37,002 nt of DNA from Glycomyces dulcitolivorans (GCF_003265355.1 NZ_QFRW01000014.1:1-37002); one strand, 5' to 3'. Positions 8,934 through 18,057 are shown, numbered from the stretch's first letter. A program made the numbers and translations. Notes: a model not told the origin generated them from the sequence alone.

Positions 8934-9710
8934 CTAGGCGATCTCTCCCTGGGCGGCGGCGACGAGCTCTTCGAAGTGCTTCATCTTGTCGATGACCTTG
9001 TCGGCGGTCGGGTCGGCCATGTCCTCGACGATCTGCCCGTCGGCGAGGAATACGACGCGGTCGGCGTAGGCGGCCGCGCCGGGGTCGTGGGTGACCATGA
9101 CGATCGTCTGCCCGAAGTCGTCGACGCTGGTGCGCAGGAACCGCAGGACCTCGGCGCCCGAGCGGGTGTCGAGGTTGCCGGTCGGTTCGTCGGCGAACAC
9201 GACGTCGGGGCGGGTCGCCAGCGCGCGGGCGCAGGCGACGCGCTGCTGCTGGCCGCCCGAGAGCTCGGTCGGCTTGTGCGACAGGCGGTCGGTGAGGTCG
9301 AGGGTGTGGATGATCTTCTTGATCCAGTCGGGGTCGGCCTTGGCGCCCGCGATGGCGGCCGGGAGCGTGATGTTCTCCTCGGCGGTGAGGGTGGGCAGCA
9401 GGTTGAACTGCTGGAAGATGAAGCCGATCTTGTCGCGGCGCAGCTTCGTGAGGGCTTTGTCGTTCAGGCCCGTCAGGGGGGTGCCGCCGATGTGGACGGT
9501 GCCGCGGTCGGTGGTGTCGAGGCCGGCGAGGCAGTGCATGAGGGTGGACTTGCCGGACCCGGAGGGGCCCATGATGGCGGTGAAGGCGCCGGAGGCGAAC
9601 TGGACCGAGACGTCGCGGAGGGCGACGACCTGGGCTTCGCCCGTGCCGTAGGCCTTCCAGACGCCTTCGGCCGATACGGCGGTGGTCTTGACAGGGGATG
9701 AGGTGGACAC
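8934..9710 (-). CDS. ABC transporter ATP-binding protein (MacB/LolD type), copy 2
   Basis: The 258-residue ATPase has Walker [10 protein letters not shown] (48-56), Q-loop FQQFNLLPTL, signature LSGGQQQR, Walker B VVFADEPTGN and VTHD. It starts with GTG at 9710; the ribosome-binding site is poor (AGCGAGAG). The permease begins 2 nt after its stop, so the pair is translationally coupled. A palindromic operator-like site overlapping a -10 box lies about 140 nt upstream. The two-component system at 9990-11902 is just beyond it in the same orientation, a layout typical of a sensor controlling an exporter. Confidence 0.94.
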   Translation of the reverse strand: MSTSSPVKTTAVSAEGVWKAYGTGEAQVVALRDVSVQFASGAFTAIMGPSGSGKSTLMHCLAGLDTTDRGTVHIGGTPLTGLNDKALTKLRRDKIGFIFQQFNLLPTLTAEENITLPAAIAGAKADPDWIKKIIHTLDLTDRLSHKPTELSGGQQQRVACARALATRPDVVFADEPTGNLDTRSGAEVLRFLRTSVDDFGQTIVMVTHDPGAAAYADRVVFLADGQIVEDMADPTADKVIDKMKHFEELVAAAQGEIA

Positions 9711-9846
9711 GACGCTCTCGCTTTCGGGTGAAGGTGTCGTTTTCCGAGGGATTCGGTGGTGTGGTTTCCTCGCTTCGCGGGACGCCGCCCGTGAAGCCTT
9801 GGCGTGCTTCGTAATAGCGGATCGATGACGTCGACTCGCCTGATTG

Positions 9847-9866
9847 TGACATCATACCTGATGTCA
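9847..9866 (-). promoter_or_regulatory. perfect palindrome overlapping a -10 box upstream of the ABC exporter genes
   Basis: TGACATCA (9847-9854) and TGATGTCA (9859-9866) form an 8-bp perfect inverted repeat with a 4-nt centre. On the minus strand, TATGAT occupies the centre and right arm, as a good -10 box for the genes starting at 9710. No convincing -35 is present. A dimeric regulator bound here would overlap RNA polymerase, suggesting repression, or a regulator that replaces the -35 contact. The nearby NarL-type regulator is one candidate and a distant GntR/PadR-like protein is another. The remainder of 9711-9989 holds no other gene I can support. Confidence 0.6.
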
Positions 9867-9989
9867 TTCGGCGTCGTGGTCCGCGTGATCCACTTCGACC
9901 ATATGGCCTGCCGGGCCCGGCCGCATCCGCTTCGAGAACGGTCTTCGACTACGTCCGAAGGCGGAGGGGCCGGTACCCGGGGAGGAGCC

Positions 9990-10667
9990 TCAGCCGGTCG
10001 CGCCGGGCTTGACCAGGCCGGTCTCGTAGGCCAGGACCACGGCCTGGACGCGGTCGCGCACGCCGAGCTTGGTGAGCAGGTGCCCGACGTGGGTCTTCAC
10101 GGTCGTCTCGCCGACGGTGAGGGAGTCGGCGATCTCGGCGTTGGTGAGGCCCTTCGCCAGGAGCATGAGGACCTCCTTCTCGCGGGCGGTGAGCGAGCCG
10201 AGGATCTTGGGGGAGCGGTCGTCGTCGCCGCCGCGGTGCTGCGCGAAGCGGCCCAGCAGGGTCGAGAGGATGTGCGGGGCGACGACCGCGCCGCCGCGGT
10301 GGACGGTGCGGATGGCCTCGACCAGGTCGGCCGCGGGCGCGTCCTTGGTGAGGAACCCGGCCGCGCCGGCCCTCAAAGCGCCGACGACGTACTCGTCGAG
10401 GTCGAACGTGGTGAGCACCAGGACCCGGGTCGGCAGGTTCGCCTGCACGATGTCGGCGGTCGCGGCGACGCCGTCGCGCCGCGGCATGCGGATGTCCATG
10501 AGGACCACGTCGGGGAGGAGGCGGCGGGTCAGCTCGAACGCCTCGACGCCGTCGCCGGCCTCGCCGACGATGTCGATGTCGGTCTCGGCGCCGAGCACCA
10601 TCTTGAAGCCCGCGCGCAGGAGCTGCTGGTCGTCGGCGAGGAGCAGGCGGATCGGCCGGTCGCTCAT
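9990..10667 (-). CDS. NarL/FixJ-family two-component response regulator
   Basis: The 225-residue regulator has a receiver domain (about 6-120) with acidic pocket D12-D13, phosphoacceptor D58 in VVLMDIRMP, the conserved Thr in VLVLTTFD and Lys in GFLTKDAP. A C-terminal LuxR-type helix-turn-helix (about 155-215) contains LTAREKEVLMLLAKGLTNAEIADSL and TVKTHVGHLLTKLGVRDR. Its start ATG overlaps the kinase stop by 4 nt (ATGA), so kinase and regulator are translationally coupled. Likely targets are the ABC exporter genes next in line on the same strand. Regulators of this class bind dyad sites, and one lies 124 nt beyond its stop. Confidence 0.95.
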   Translation of the reverse strand: MSDRPIRLLLADDQQLLRAGFKMVLGAETDIDIVGEAGDGVEAFELTRRLLPDVVLMDIRMPRRDGVAATADIVQANLPTRVLVLTTFDLDEYVVGALRAGAAGFLTKDAPAADLVEAIRTVHRGGAVVAPHILSTLLGRFAQHRGGDDDRSPKILGSLTAREKEVLMLLAKGLTNAEIADSLTVGETTVKTHVGHLLTKLGVRDRVQAVVLAYETGLVKPGATG

Positions 10668-11902
10668 GTGGTCACTCCCTGGAGGTGGGCGTTCTTGGGG
10701 AAGCGGGCCTCGACGAGGTATCCGCCGCCGGGCCGGGGCCCGGCTTCGAGCGTGCCGCCGTAGAGCGTGGCGCGCTCGCGCATGCCGATCAGGCCGTGGC
10801 CGCCGGAGAACCCGGAGACGACCGGCGCCCCGGTTCCCGAGTCGCCCACGGAGATCCGGAACTCCTGGTCGCCGTAGTCGACGACGACGCCGGCCCTGGC
10901 GTGGGGCCCGGCGTGCTTGAGCGTGTTCGTCAGGGCCTCCTGGGCGATCCGGTACACCGCCAGGCTCACGCCCGTCGGCAGCGGGTACTCCTCGCCGCGG
11001 ATGGTGTAGCGCACCGGCAGGCCGGCGTCCTTGGTCTGCGCCACCAGCGCCCGCAGTGAGTCCACTGTAGGCTGCGGTTCGAGGTCGGCGGGGTCGCTCT
11101 CCTCATGGCCGTTCCGCAGCACGGTGAGGATGTCCCGCATCTCCCGCAGCGCGGTGCGCGCGGTCTGGTTCACCGTCGTCAGCGCCTCCTCGGCCGCGAC
11201 CGGGTCGGTGCGCAGGACCCGCTTGGCGCCCTCCGACATCACGCCGATGACCGAGATGTGGTGCGCGACGACGTCGTGCAGCTCGCGGGCGATGCGCCGC
11301 TGCTCGTCGGCCACCGCCTGCGCGGCGAGGGCCTCCTGCCGCTCCTCGGCGAACCGGGCCCGGTCCGACAGCTCCTCGACCTTCTCGCGGCGGTTGCGCA
11401 CGACCCATCCGATCCAGAACGCGGTGGCCGCGAGGACCAGGTTGACCAGGACGAGGACCGTCGCCGTCAGGTGGTCGGTCCCCTCCAGCACGGGGAAGGT
11501 GTAGATCACCATCGTGATCGGGCCCCAGATCGCCGCGGTGGCCGCCAGCGCCCGGGCGAGCGGCAGGTAGGCCGCGGCGGTGTAGGTCAGCACGAAGAAT
11601 CCGATCCCGCTGTCGGCGCCCATGCTCTCCAGGGGCTCGATGTACACCGCGCCGGCGGTGATCGCCAGACCGAGGACGATGCCGGCCCACAGCGCGACGC
11701 GCCGCAGGCAGATCACGACGAAGGGCACCATGATCATCGCGATCTGGCCCAGCGAGTAGTCCAGCTCGGGGGCTATCTGGGCCATCGCCAGGAAGTAGCC
11801 GAAGTACCCCAGCGCCAGGGTCAGCGCCAGCACGCAGTCGGCGAAGAAGGGCCGCTCGTGGAGCCAGAGGCGCAGACGGCGGAGCATGGTGGCGGCTTGC
11901 AC
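10664..11902 (-). CDS. NarL-type sensor histidine kinase (HisKA_3)
   Basis: The 412-residue membrane kinase has an N-terminal half with about five membrane helices (roughly 20-165), a short coiled linker, the HisKA_3 dimerisation helix with phosphoacceptor His in RRIARELHDVVAHHISV (near residue 210), and a C-terminal HATPase domain with AVYRIAQEALTNTLKHAG, GDSGTG and GGHGLIGMRERA. There is almost no external loop, so the signal is probably sensed within the membrane, as in DesK/LiaS-like kinases. GTG 11902 is preceded by TACGGT at 7 nt, suggesting a leaderless mRNA; the in-frame ATG at 11887 has no ribosome-binding site. It is co-translated with the downstream regulator. Confidence 0.93.
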   Translation of the reverse strand: MQAATMLRRLRLWLHERPFFADCVLALTLALGYFGYFLAMAQIAPELDYSLGQIAMIMVPFVVICLRRVALWAGIVLGLAITAGAVYIEPLESMGADSGIGFFVLTYTAAAYLPLARALAATAAIWGPITMVIYTFPVLEGTDHLTATVLVLVNLVLAATAFWIGWVVRNRREKVEELSDRARFAEERQEALAAQAVADEQRRIARELHDVVAHHISVIGVMSEGAKRVLRTDPVAAEEALTTVNQTARTALREMRDILTVLRNGHEESDPADLEPQPTVDSLRALVAQTKDAGLPVRYTIRGEEYPLPTGVSLAVYRIAQEALTNTLKHAGPHARAGVVVDYGDQEFRISVGDSGTGAPVVSGFSGGHGLIGMRERATLYGGTLEAGPRPGGGYLVEARFPKNAHLQGVTT

Positions 11903-11909
11903 GCTCTAT

Positions 11910-11915
11910 ACCGTA
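11910..11915 (-). promoter_or_regulatory. -10 box, leaderless promoter of the histidine kinase
   Basis: TACGGT ends 7 nt before the GTG at 11902, so transcription would start at or next to the start codon. Confidence 0.45.
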
Positions 11916-11967
11916 TCCGCCGGTCCCTCCCCGTTCATCGAACGTGGGAATGATTCGCGGCTCCGCC

Positions 11968-12798
11968 TCAGGTAGGAGGCATCTCCAGTCCAGGCAGGAC
12001 GGTCGGCAGCGGGTACGCCGGCGGCTCCCCGCCGAACTCGGGGCACAGCTTCTGGTGGGCGCACCAGCCGCACAGCTTCGACTTCTGCGGCCGGAACTGC
12101 CCCGTGGCGATCGCCTCGCGCATCGAGGCCCACAGCGTCTTGAGCGTGCGCTCGAACTGCTCCAGCTCACCCTTTGCGGGGCTGTAGTCCAGGACCTCGC
12201 CGTCGCCGAGGTACATCAGGCGCAGCAGCGTCGGCACCGTGCCGCGGGTGCGCCACCACACCAGCGCGTAGAACTTCATCTGGAACAGCGCCTTGTCCGC
12301 GAAGCGGTCCGGCGGGCGCTTCCCGGTCTTGTAGTCCACCAGCCGCACCAGCCCGGCCGGGTTGACGTCGGCGCGGTCGATGAAGCCCTTGAGCTGCGTG
12401 CCGTCGTCGAGCGTGGTCGTCACCAGGCACTCGGTGCGGTGCGGCTGGAGGCGCTGGGGGTCCTCCATGGAGAAGTACGTCTCGACCAGCCGCCGCACCC
12501 CGCGCAGCCAGCCCGACTCGTCGTCGAGGTCGTCGAACAGCTCCGAGTACTCCTGGGAGGAGTTCAGCTTCGACCACTCGGGCTCGATGAGCGCCAGCGC
12601 CTCCTGCGGGGTGCGCTTCCCCGCGTCCAGCTCGTAGAGCCGCTCCAGCACCGCGTGGACGAGCGTGCCCTGGACCTGCGCCCGCGAGGACGGCTCGGGG
12701 AGGCGGTCGACCGCCCGGAACCGGTACAGCAGCGGGCACTGCTTGAAATCCCCGGCGCGCGAAGGGGACAGCTGGGTCGGTCGGGTGGCGTTCGACAT
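11968..12798 (-). CDS. RecB-family exonuclease (PD-(D/E)XK) with Fe-S cysteines
   Basis: The 276-residue single-domain nuclease is of the PDDEXK_1 class (Cas4/AddB-like). Motifs include LSPSRAGDFKQCPLLYRF near the N-terminus, GTLVHAVLERLY, the catalytic core GFIDRADVN then VDYKTGK (about 150-170), and QMKFYALVWW. The early Cys (QCPLLYRF) and the late cluster CGWCAHQKLC match the four-cysteine iron-sulfur staple of Cas4/AddB nucleases. It probably degrades or trims DNA ends in repair; family members are known next to trmI in other actinobacteria. The mRNA is probably leaderless: TATGCT ends 6 nt before ATG 12798. A PafBC-type element lies directly upstream, suggesting induction by DNA damage. 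Confidence 0.9.
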   Translation of the reverse strand: MSNATRPTQLSPSRAGDFKQCPLLYRFRAVDRLPEPSSRAQVQGTLVHAVLERLYELDAGKRTPQEALALIEPEWSKLNSSQEYSELFDDLDDESGWLRGVRRLVETYFSMEDPQRLQPHRTECLVTTTLDDGTQLKGFIDRADVNPAGLVRLVDYKTGKRPPDRFADKALFQMKFYALVWWRTRGTVPTLLRLMYLGDGEVLDYSPAKGELEQFERTLKTLWASMREAIATGQFRPQKSKLCGWCAHQKLCPEFGGEPPAYPLPTVLPGLEMPPT

Positions 12799-12804
12799 CC
12801 TTCG

Positions 12805-12827
12805 AGCATAGGGCGGGGGACCGACAC
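12805..12827 (-). promoter_or_regulatory. PafBC-dependent (RecA-NDp-type) promoter of the RecB-like nuclease
   Basis: Reading the minus strand from 12827: GTGTCGGTC, eight bases, TATGCT. This fits TTGTCRGTG-N8-TANNNT with the exact spacing and 7 of 9 upstream positions; the first and ninth differ. TATGCT lies 6 nt before the ATG. The site sits in the 79-nt divergent gap shared with the methyltransferase gene. Confidence 0.6.
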
Positions 12828-12864
12828 GCCTCTCGGGCGTCCCGCCCGCGTAACATAACGCGTG

Positions 12865-12870
12865 TACTGT
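12865..12870 (+). promoter_or_regulatory. -10 box, leaderless promoter of the methyltransferase
   Basis: TACTGT, preceded by TG (12863-12864), ends 7 nt before ATG 12878. No Shine-Dalgarno is present, which supports a leaderless start. Confidence 0.5.
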
Positions 12871-12877
12871 TTAGGGC

Positions 12878-13645
12878 ATGAGCACCGATGACCTCCTTCG
12901 CCCCGACCGGAACGCGCAGGCCCGCTCCTTCGGCCGGGCCGCCGACCTCTACGACGCCGCCCGCCCCGTCTACCCCGCCGAAGCCCTCGCCTGGCTCGCC
13001 GGCGACCAGCCCGCCGACGTCGTCGACCTCGGCGCCGGCACCGGCCTGCTCACCCGCGGCCTCATCGCCCTCGGCCACCGGGTCACCGCCGTCGACCCCG
13101 ACGAGCAGATGCTCGCCAAGCTCACCGCCGCGACCACCGGCCTGGTCGCCGCCCGCCCCGGCAGCGCCGAGGCCCTCCCGCTCGCAGACTCCAGCGCCGA
13201 CGTGGTCACCGCCGGGCAGGCCTTCCACTGGTTCGACCGGGCCAAGGCCCTCCCCGAGATCCGCCGTGTTCTGCGCCCCGGCGGGGTCCTCGCCCCGATC
13301 TGGAACCTCCGCGACGAGTCCGTCGACTGGGTGGAGCGGCTCACCGAGGTCATCGGCTCCTCCAAGGGGGAGATCACCGCCCTCGGCGCCGCCGAGCCTG
13401 GCTACTTCGGGCCCGTCTTCGGCGAAGCCGAGGTCCGCGTCTTCCGGCACGAGAAGCCCCTCGACCCGGCCGGCCTGGTCCGGCTCGTCCAATCGCGCTC
13501 CTACTACCTCACCGCCGGCCCCGAGCGGCAGCGCGAACTCGTCGCGGGCGTCGAGGACCTCCTCGCCACCCACCCCGACCTCGCCGGGCATGAGACCTTT
13601 CCGATGCCCTACAAGACCTACGCATTCAGGGTCCGGCCCGTCTAG
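12878..13645 (+). CDS. class I SAM-dependent methyltransferase
   Basis: The 255-residue protein has a Methyltransf_11-type Rossmann fold. Motif I is VVDLGAGTGLLTRGL (about 48-62), then the acidic loop VDPDEQML, motif II SADVVTAGQAFHW, and the post-motif RVLRPGGVLAPIWNLRDE. It resembles stand-alone actinobacterial methyltransferases of the UbiE/TAM type, whose acceptor is usually unknown. It is divergent from the RecB-like nuclease and followed 18 nt later by the site-2 protease. ATG 12878 was chosen for the leaderless -10 box and because MSTDDLLRPDRNAQARSFGRAA resembles family N-termini. Confidence 0.88.
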   Translation: MSTDDLLRPDRNAQARSFGRAADLYDAARPVYPAEALAWLAGDQPADVVDLGAGTGLLTRGLIALGHRVTAVDPDEQMLAKLTAATTGLVAARPGSAEALPLADSSADVVTAGQAFHWFDRAKALPEIRRVLRPGGVLAPIWNLRDESVDWVERLTEVIGSSKGEITALGAAEPGYFGPVFGEAEVRVFRHEKPLDPAGLVRLVQSRSYYLTAGPERQRELVAGVEDLLATHPDLAGHETFPMPYKTYAFRVRPV

Positions 13646-13649
13646 CGCG

Positions 13650-13655
13650 TAGCAT
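13650..13655 (+). promoter_or_regulatory. possible -10 box, leaderless start of the site-2 protease
   Basis: TAGCAT ends 8 nt before ATG 13664. The gene could equally be read from the upstream methyltransferase transcript. Confidence 0.35.
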
Positions 13656-13663
13656 TGCCGCCG

Positions 13664-14764
13664 ATGACGACCAACGTCCTGGCCTTCCGCCGCTCCGGTT
13701 TCACGCTCGTCCGCGTCAAGGGCATCCCCGTGACGCTCGGCTACACGTGGCTCATCCTCGCCGCGATGGTCGTGGCCGTGTACGCGCCGGTCGTCCAGCG
13801 CTCGGTGCCCGGCATCGGCGCGGGCGCCTCGCTCGCCGTCGCCGCCCTGTTCGCGCTGACCCTGCTCCTGTCGGTCTTCCTGCACGAGCTCGGCCACGCG
13901 CTGGTGAGCCTGCGCGCCGGGATCGGCGTCCGCCAGATCAACCTCGACGCCCTCGGCGGCTTCACCGAGATGGACCGCGAGGCCCCCAAGCCCGGGACGG
14001 CCGCCGCGATCGCGCTGGCCGGGCCCGCCGTCTCGCTGCTGCTGGGCCTGGTCGGCCTCGCCGGGGTCGCCGCGATCGAGATGGGCACGCTCGCCTGGCA
14101 GCTGTGCTTCCAGGTCTGCGTCGCCAACCTCCTCGTCGCCGCCTACAACCTGCTCCCGGGCCTGCCGCTGGACGGCGGCAAGGCCCTCCAGGCCGGCATC
14201 TGGGCCGCCACGGGCGACCGCTGGAGCGGCTACCGCGTCGCCGGGTGGGCCGGGCGCGTCGTCGCCGTCGCTACCGTCGGCGCCGGTCTGTGGCTCTTCT
14301 CCAACCGCTGGTTCTCCTGGATCGGCCTGATCCTGCTCCTCATGGTCGCCTTCGAGCTGTGGCGCGGGGCCTCCTCGGCGATCCGCGCCGCCCGCATGGG
14401 CCCGCGCGTCAAGGCCCTCGACGCGGCCGCGCTGGCCCGCCCGGTGGTCGTCGTCAGTGCCGCCTCGACCCTCGGCGAGGCCCTGGCCGCCGCCGATGGC
14501 CGCGAGGTCGTGGCCGTCGACGGGCGCCCGGTGGGCGTGCTCGACCGCGCCAGCGCCGAGGCCGTCCCGGCCGACCAGGTGGGCGCGATGCCGCTGGGCG
14601 GCCTGCTGCGCTCGGCGAAGCAGATCCCCGGCATCGACTCCGCCCTCAAGGGCCAGGCGCTGGTCGACGCGATCGGCAAGAGCGGCGCCGACCGGTTCTT
14701 CGTGGTCGATGAGGGGCGCCTGACAGGGCTGCTCTACACCGCCGACGTGGTCAAAGCCCTCCGT

Positions 14765-14767
<3 letters not shown>
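13664..14767 (+). CDS. site-2 protease family intramembrane zinc metalloprotease (M50)
   Basis: The 367-residue polytopic membrane protein carries HELGH (74-78) in a membrane helix, and LPLDGGK (about 168-174), which supplies the third zinc ligand (Asp). Both are hallmarks of SpoIVFB-type M50 proteases. After five to six membrane helices a cytoplasmic region ends in a CBS-like half motif, DRFFVVDEGRLTGLLYTADVVKAL. Such proteases cleave membrane proteins, often anti-sigma factors, but the substrate cannot be predicted. ATG 13664 is preferred over TTG 13655; neither has a ribosome-binding site. The stop overlaps the -10 box of trmI. Confidence 0.92.
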
Positions 14768-15709
<942 letters not shown>

Positions 15710-15764
15710 CAATCTGCGGGTTTTCTGAGTCGGATTCACGACTTCCCAAGTGCTGAAACAAGAT

Positions 15765-15800
15765 AGCGCGGCTCCTCAAACGAGGGAGCCGCGCTGCTTC
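15765..15800. terminator. bidirectional terminator between trmI and the ferredoxin gene
   Basis: An 11-bp stem (15765-15775 with 15785-15795) lies between convergent genes. Weak T-containing sequence (GCTTCGTT) follows on the plus strand. Confidence 0.75.
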
Positions 15801-15808
15801 GTTCCGGT

Positions 15809-16096
15809 CTAGTCGTCGGCGCCGGGGCCCGCGACGGGCGCCTTGGAGGCGGAGTCGCGGACGTAGATGCACTCGCCGGGGCAGTCGTGCGCGGCGTTGA
15901 CGATGTCGAGGCGCAGCCGTTCGGGCACTCTGACTTGGGAACCCGCCGTAGTCAACAGCTCGCCCTCAGTGTCCTTGACGTATGCGAGTCCATCGATGTC
16001 GAACTCGAACACGTCCGGGGCGTACTGCACGCAGAGCCCGTCCCCGGTGCAGGCGTCCTGGTCGATCGAGACTTCGAGTTCACGTTCCACAGCCAT
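15809..16096 (-). CDS. small ferredoxin with CxxDxxC-type cluster motif
   Basis: The 95-residue soluble electron carrier has first motif ACTGDGLCVQYAPDVFEF and second motif HDCPGECIYV. The usual middle cysteine of CxxCxxC is Asp, giving C-x2-D-x2-C, the arrangement of [3Fe-4S] or Asp-ligated [4Fe-4S] ferredoxins that serve P450s and other oxidoreductases in actinobacteria. Start options are ATG 16096 (GGGAG only 2 nt away), GTG 16090 (8 nt away), or the further ATG 16117. I chose 16096 because a -10 box TACATT (16127-16122) puts the transcript start near 16116. It is divergent from mpa, a pairing seen in several actinobacteria. Confidence 0.85.
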   Translation of the reverse strand: MAVERELEVSIDQDACTGDGLCVQYAPDVFEFDIDGLAYVKDTEGELLTTAGSQVRVPERLRLDIVNAAHDCPGECIYVRDSASKAPVAGPGADD

Positions 16097-16132
16097 GGCT
16101 CCCACATTAAATCGCATCGAGAATGTAGCGCA

Positions 16133-16155
16133 ATGTCGGTGGCGAGCCTTACTAT
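16133..16155 (+). promoter_or_regulatory. PafBC-dependent (RecA-NDp-type) promoter of mpa
   Basis: ATGTCGGTG, eight bases, TACTAT matches TTGTCRGTG-N8-TANNNT at 8 of 9 upstream positions with exact spacing and a near-consensus -10 box. Transcription would start near 16162, about 50 nt before mpa. It lies immediately beside the divergent ferredoxin -10 box. Confidence 0.7.
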
Positions 16156-16213
16156 TGGCCTCCCCAGCCAGCTACGGTTGGATGTACGAACACTCTCCTG
16201 GGAGGTGTGACCC

Positions 16214-17995
16214 GTGGCACGAAGCAACGAAGACCGTCGACAGAACCTGGGCCAGGGCTCAGAGCGCGACGAACTGTCAGGACAGGTCGAAGAGCTCCAG
16301 GAAGAACTGGCCGCGGCTCGGCGCCGTCTCACCGAAACGCCCCGACACATGCACATCCTGGAGGAGCGGCTCGCCGCCGCCCAATCCCAGATCGACCGCC
16401 TGTCGGAGCAGAACGAGCGGCTCGTGTCGACCTTGAAAGAGGCCCGCGAGCAGATCGTCTCACTGAAAGAGGAAATCGACCGGCTCGCCCAGCCGCCGTC
16501 CGGGTACGGCGTGTTCCTGGGCGCGCGCGAAGACGGCACCGTAGACGTCTTCACCTCCGGCCGCAAGTTCCGCGTGTCGCTCGCCCCCTCGATCGACCCC
16601 GAGGAACTGGAGCGCGGCCAGGAGGTCCTGCTCAACGACGCCATGAACGTGGTCGAGGTCCTCGACTACGAGCGCATCGGCGAAGTGGTCACCCTCAAGG
16701 AGCTCATCGAGGTCCCCGGCGGCGGCCCGCCGGACCGCGCCCTCGTGACCAGCCACGCCGACGAAGAGCGGGTCGTGCTGCTCTCCGACGCGCTCATCAA
16801 CGGGCCGCTGCGCGCCGGCGACTCGGTCATGATCGAGCCGCGCGCGGGCTACGCGTACGAGCGCATCCAGAAGAGCGAGGTCGAGGAGCTGGTCCTCGAA
16901 GAGGTCCCCGACGTCGACTACTACGACATCGGCGGCCTCGACGGGCAGATCGAGATGATCCGCGACGCCGTGGAGCTCCCGTTCCTGCACGCCGACCTCT
17001 TCCGCGAGCACGAGCTGCGGCCGCCGAAGGGCATCCTGCTCTACGGCCCGCCCGGCTGCGGCAAGACGCTCATCGCCAAGGCCGTCGCCAACTCGCTGGC
17101 CAAGAAGGTCGCCGAGATGCGCGGGGAGGAGGCCTCCGGGCGCTCCTACTTCCTCAACATCAAGGGCCCCGAGCTGCTGAACAAGTACGTCGGCGAGACC
17201 GAGCGGCACATCCGCCTGGTCTTCCAGCGGGCCCGCGAGAAGGCCAGCGAGGGCATGCCGGTCATCGTCTTCTTCGACGAGATGGACTCCATATTCCGCA
17301 CGCGCGGATCGGGCGTCTCCTCCGACGTCGAGAACACGATCGTCCCGCAGCTGCTGTCGGAGATCGACGGCGTCGAGGGCCTGGAGAACGTCATCGTCAT
17401 CGGCGCCTCCAACCGCGAGGACATGATCGACCCGGCGATCCTGCGGCCCGGCCGCCTGGACGTCAAGATCAAGATCGAGCGGCCCGACGCCGAATCCGCG
17501 AAGGACATCTTCTCGAAGTACATCACCACGACCCTGCCGCTGCACGACGACGACCTGCGCGAGCACGACAAGGACCGCGACGCCACCGTCAACTCGATGA
17601 TCCAGGCGGTCGTCGAGCGCATGTACTCCGAGGTCGACGAGAACCGCTTCCTCGAAGTCACGTACGCCGACGGCGACAAGGAGGTCCTGTACTTCAAGGA
17701 CTTCAACTCCGGCGCCATGATCGAGAACATCGTGGCCCGCGCCAAGAAGATGGCCATCAAGGACTTCCTCACCAACCAGTCCAGGGGCATCCGCCTCACG
17801 CACCTCATCGACTCCACTGTGGATGAGTTCCGCGAGAACGAGGACCTGCCGAACACCACCAACCCGGACGACTGGGCCCGCATCTCCGGCAAGAAGGGCG
17901 AACGGATCGTCTACATCCGCACGCTCGTCTCCGGCAAGGGCGCCGACTCCGGACGCAGCATCGACACCGTGTCGAACACCGGTCAGTACCTGTAG
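16214..17995 (+). CDS. mpa: proteasome-associated AAA+ ATPase Mpa/ARC
   Basis: The 593-residue hexameric unfoldase recognises Pup and threads pupylated proteins into the 20S core. An N-terminal coiled coil (about 15-95) captures Pup and two OB domains follow (about 95-240). The AAA+ module has Walker A GPPGCGKT (278-285), Walker [10 protein letters not shown] (about 350-358) and [19 protein letters not shown] with the Arg fingers. The C-terminus is TGQYL, the conserved tail that docks on PrcA and opens the gate. GTG 16214 has GGAGG at 16201-16205 with an 8-nt spacer. The likely promoter is PafBC-type. The gene is separated from dop by a tandem repeat and a strong terminator, so it is transcribed alone. 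Confidence 0.98.
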   Translation: MARSNEDRRQNLGQGSERDELSGQVEELQEELAAARRRLTETPRHMHILEERLAAAQSQIDRLSEQNERLVSTLKEAREQIVSLKEEIDRLAQPPSGYGVFLGAREDGTVDVFTSGRKFRVSLAPSIDPEELERGQEVLLNDAMNVVEVLDYERIGEVVTLKELIEVPGGGPPDRALVTSHADEERVVLLSDALINGPLRAGDSVMIEPRAGYAYERIQKSEVEELVLEEVPDVDYYDIGGLDGQIEMIRDAVELPFLHADLFREHELRPPKGILLYGPPGCGKTLIAKAVANSLAKKVAEMRGEEASGRSYFLNIKGPELLNKYVGETERHIRLVFQRAREKASEGMPVIVFFDEMDSIFRTRGSGVSSDVENTIVPQLLSEIDGVEGLENVIVIGASNREDMIDPAILRPGRLDVKIKIERPDAESAKDIFSKYITTTLPLHDDDLREHDKDRDATVNSMIQAVVERMYSEVDENRFLEVTYADGDKEVLYFKDFNSGAMIENIVARAKKMAIKDFLTNQSRGIRLTHLIDSTVDEFRENEDLPNTTNPDDWARISGKKGERIVYIRTLVSGKGADSGRSIDTVSNTGQYL

Positions 17996-18057
17996 CGAAG
18001 CGGAAGGTACCAGGAAGCACAGCCTGTAGCGAAGCGAAAGGTACCTAAGGCACGGCC
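17990..18057 (+). repeat. imperfect 34-bp tandem repeat across the mpa stop codon
   Basis: Two adjacent 34-nt units (17990-18023 and 18024-18057) each begin CTGTAGCGAAGCG and then carry AAGGTACC. About 22 of the first 23 positions are identical and the last 11 are looser. The first unit contains the final mpa codon and the TAG stop. It looks like a local duplication of the gene's 3' end. Confidence 0.75.
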
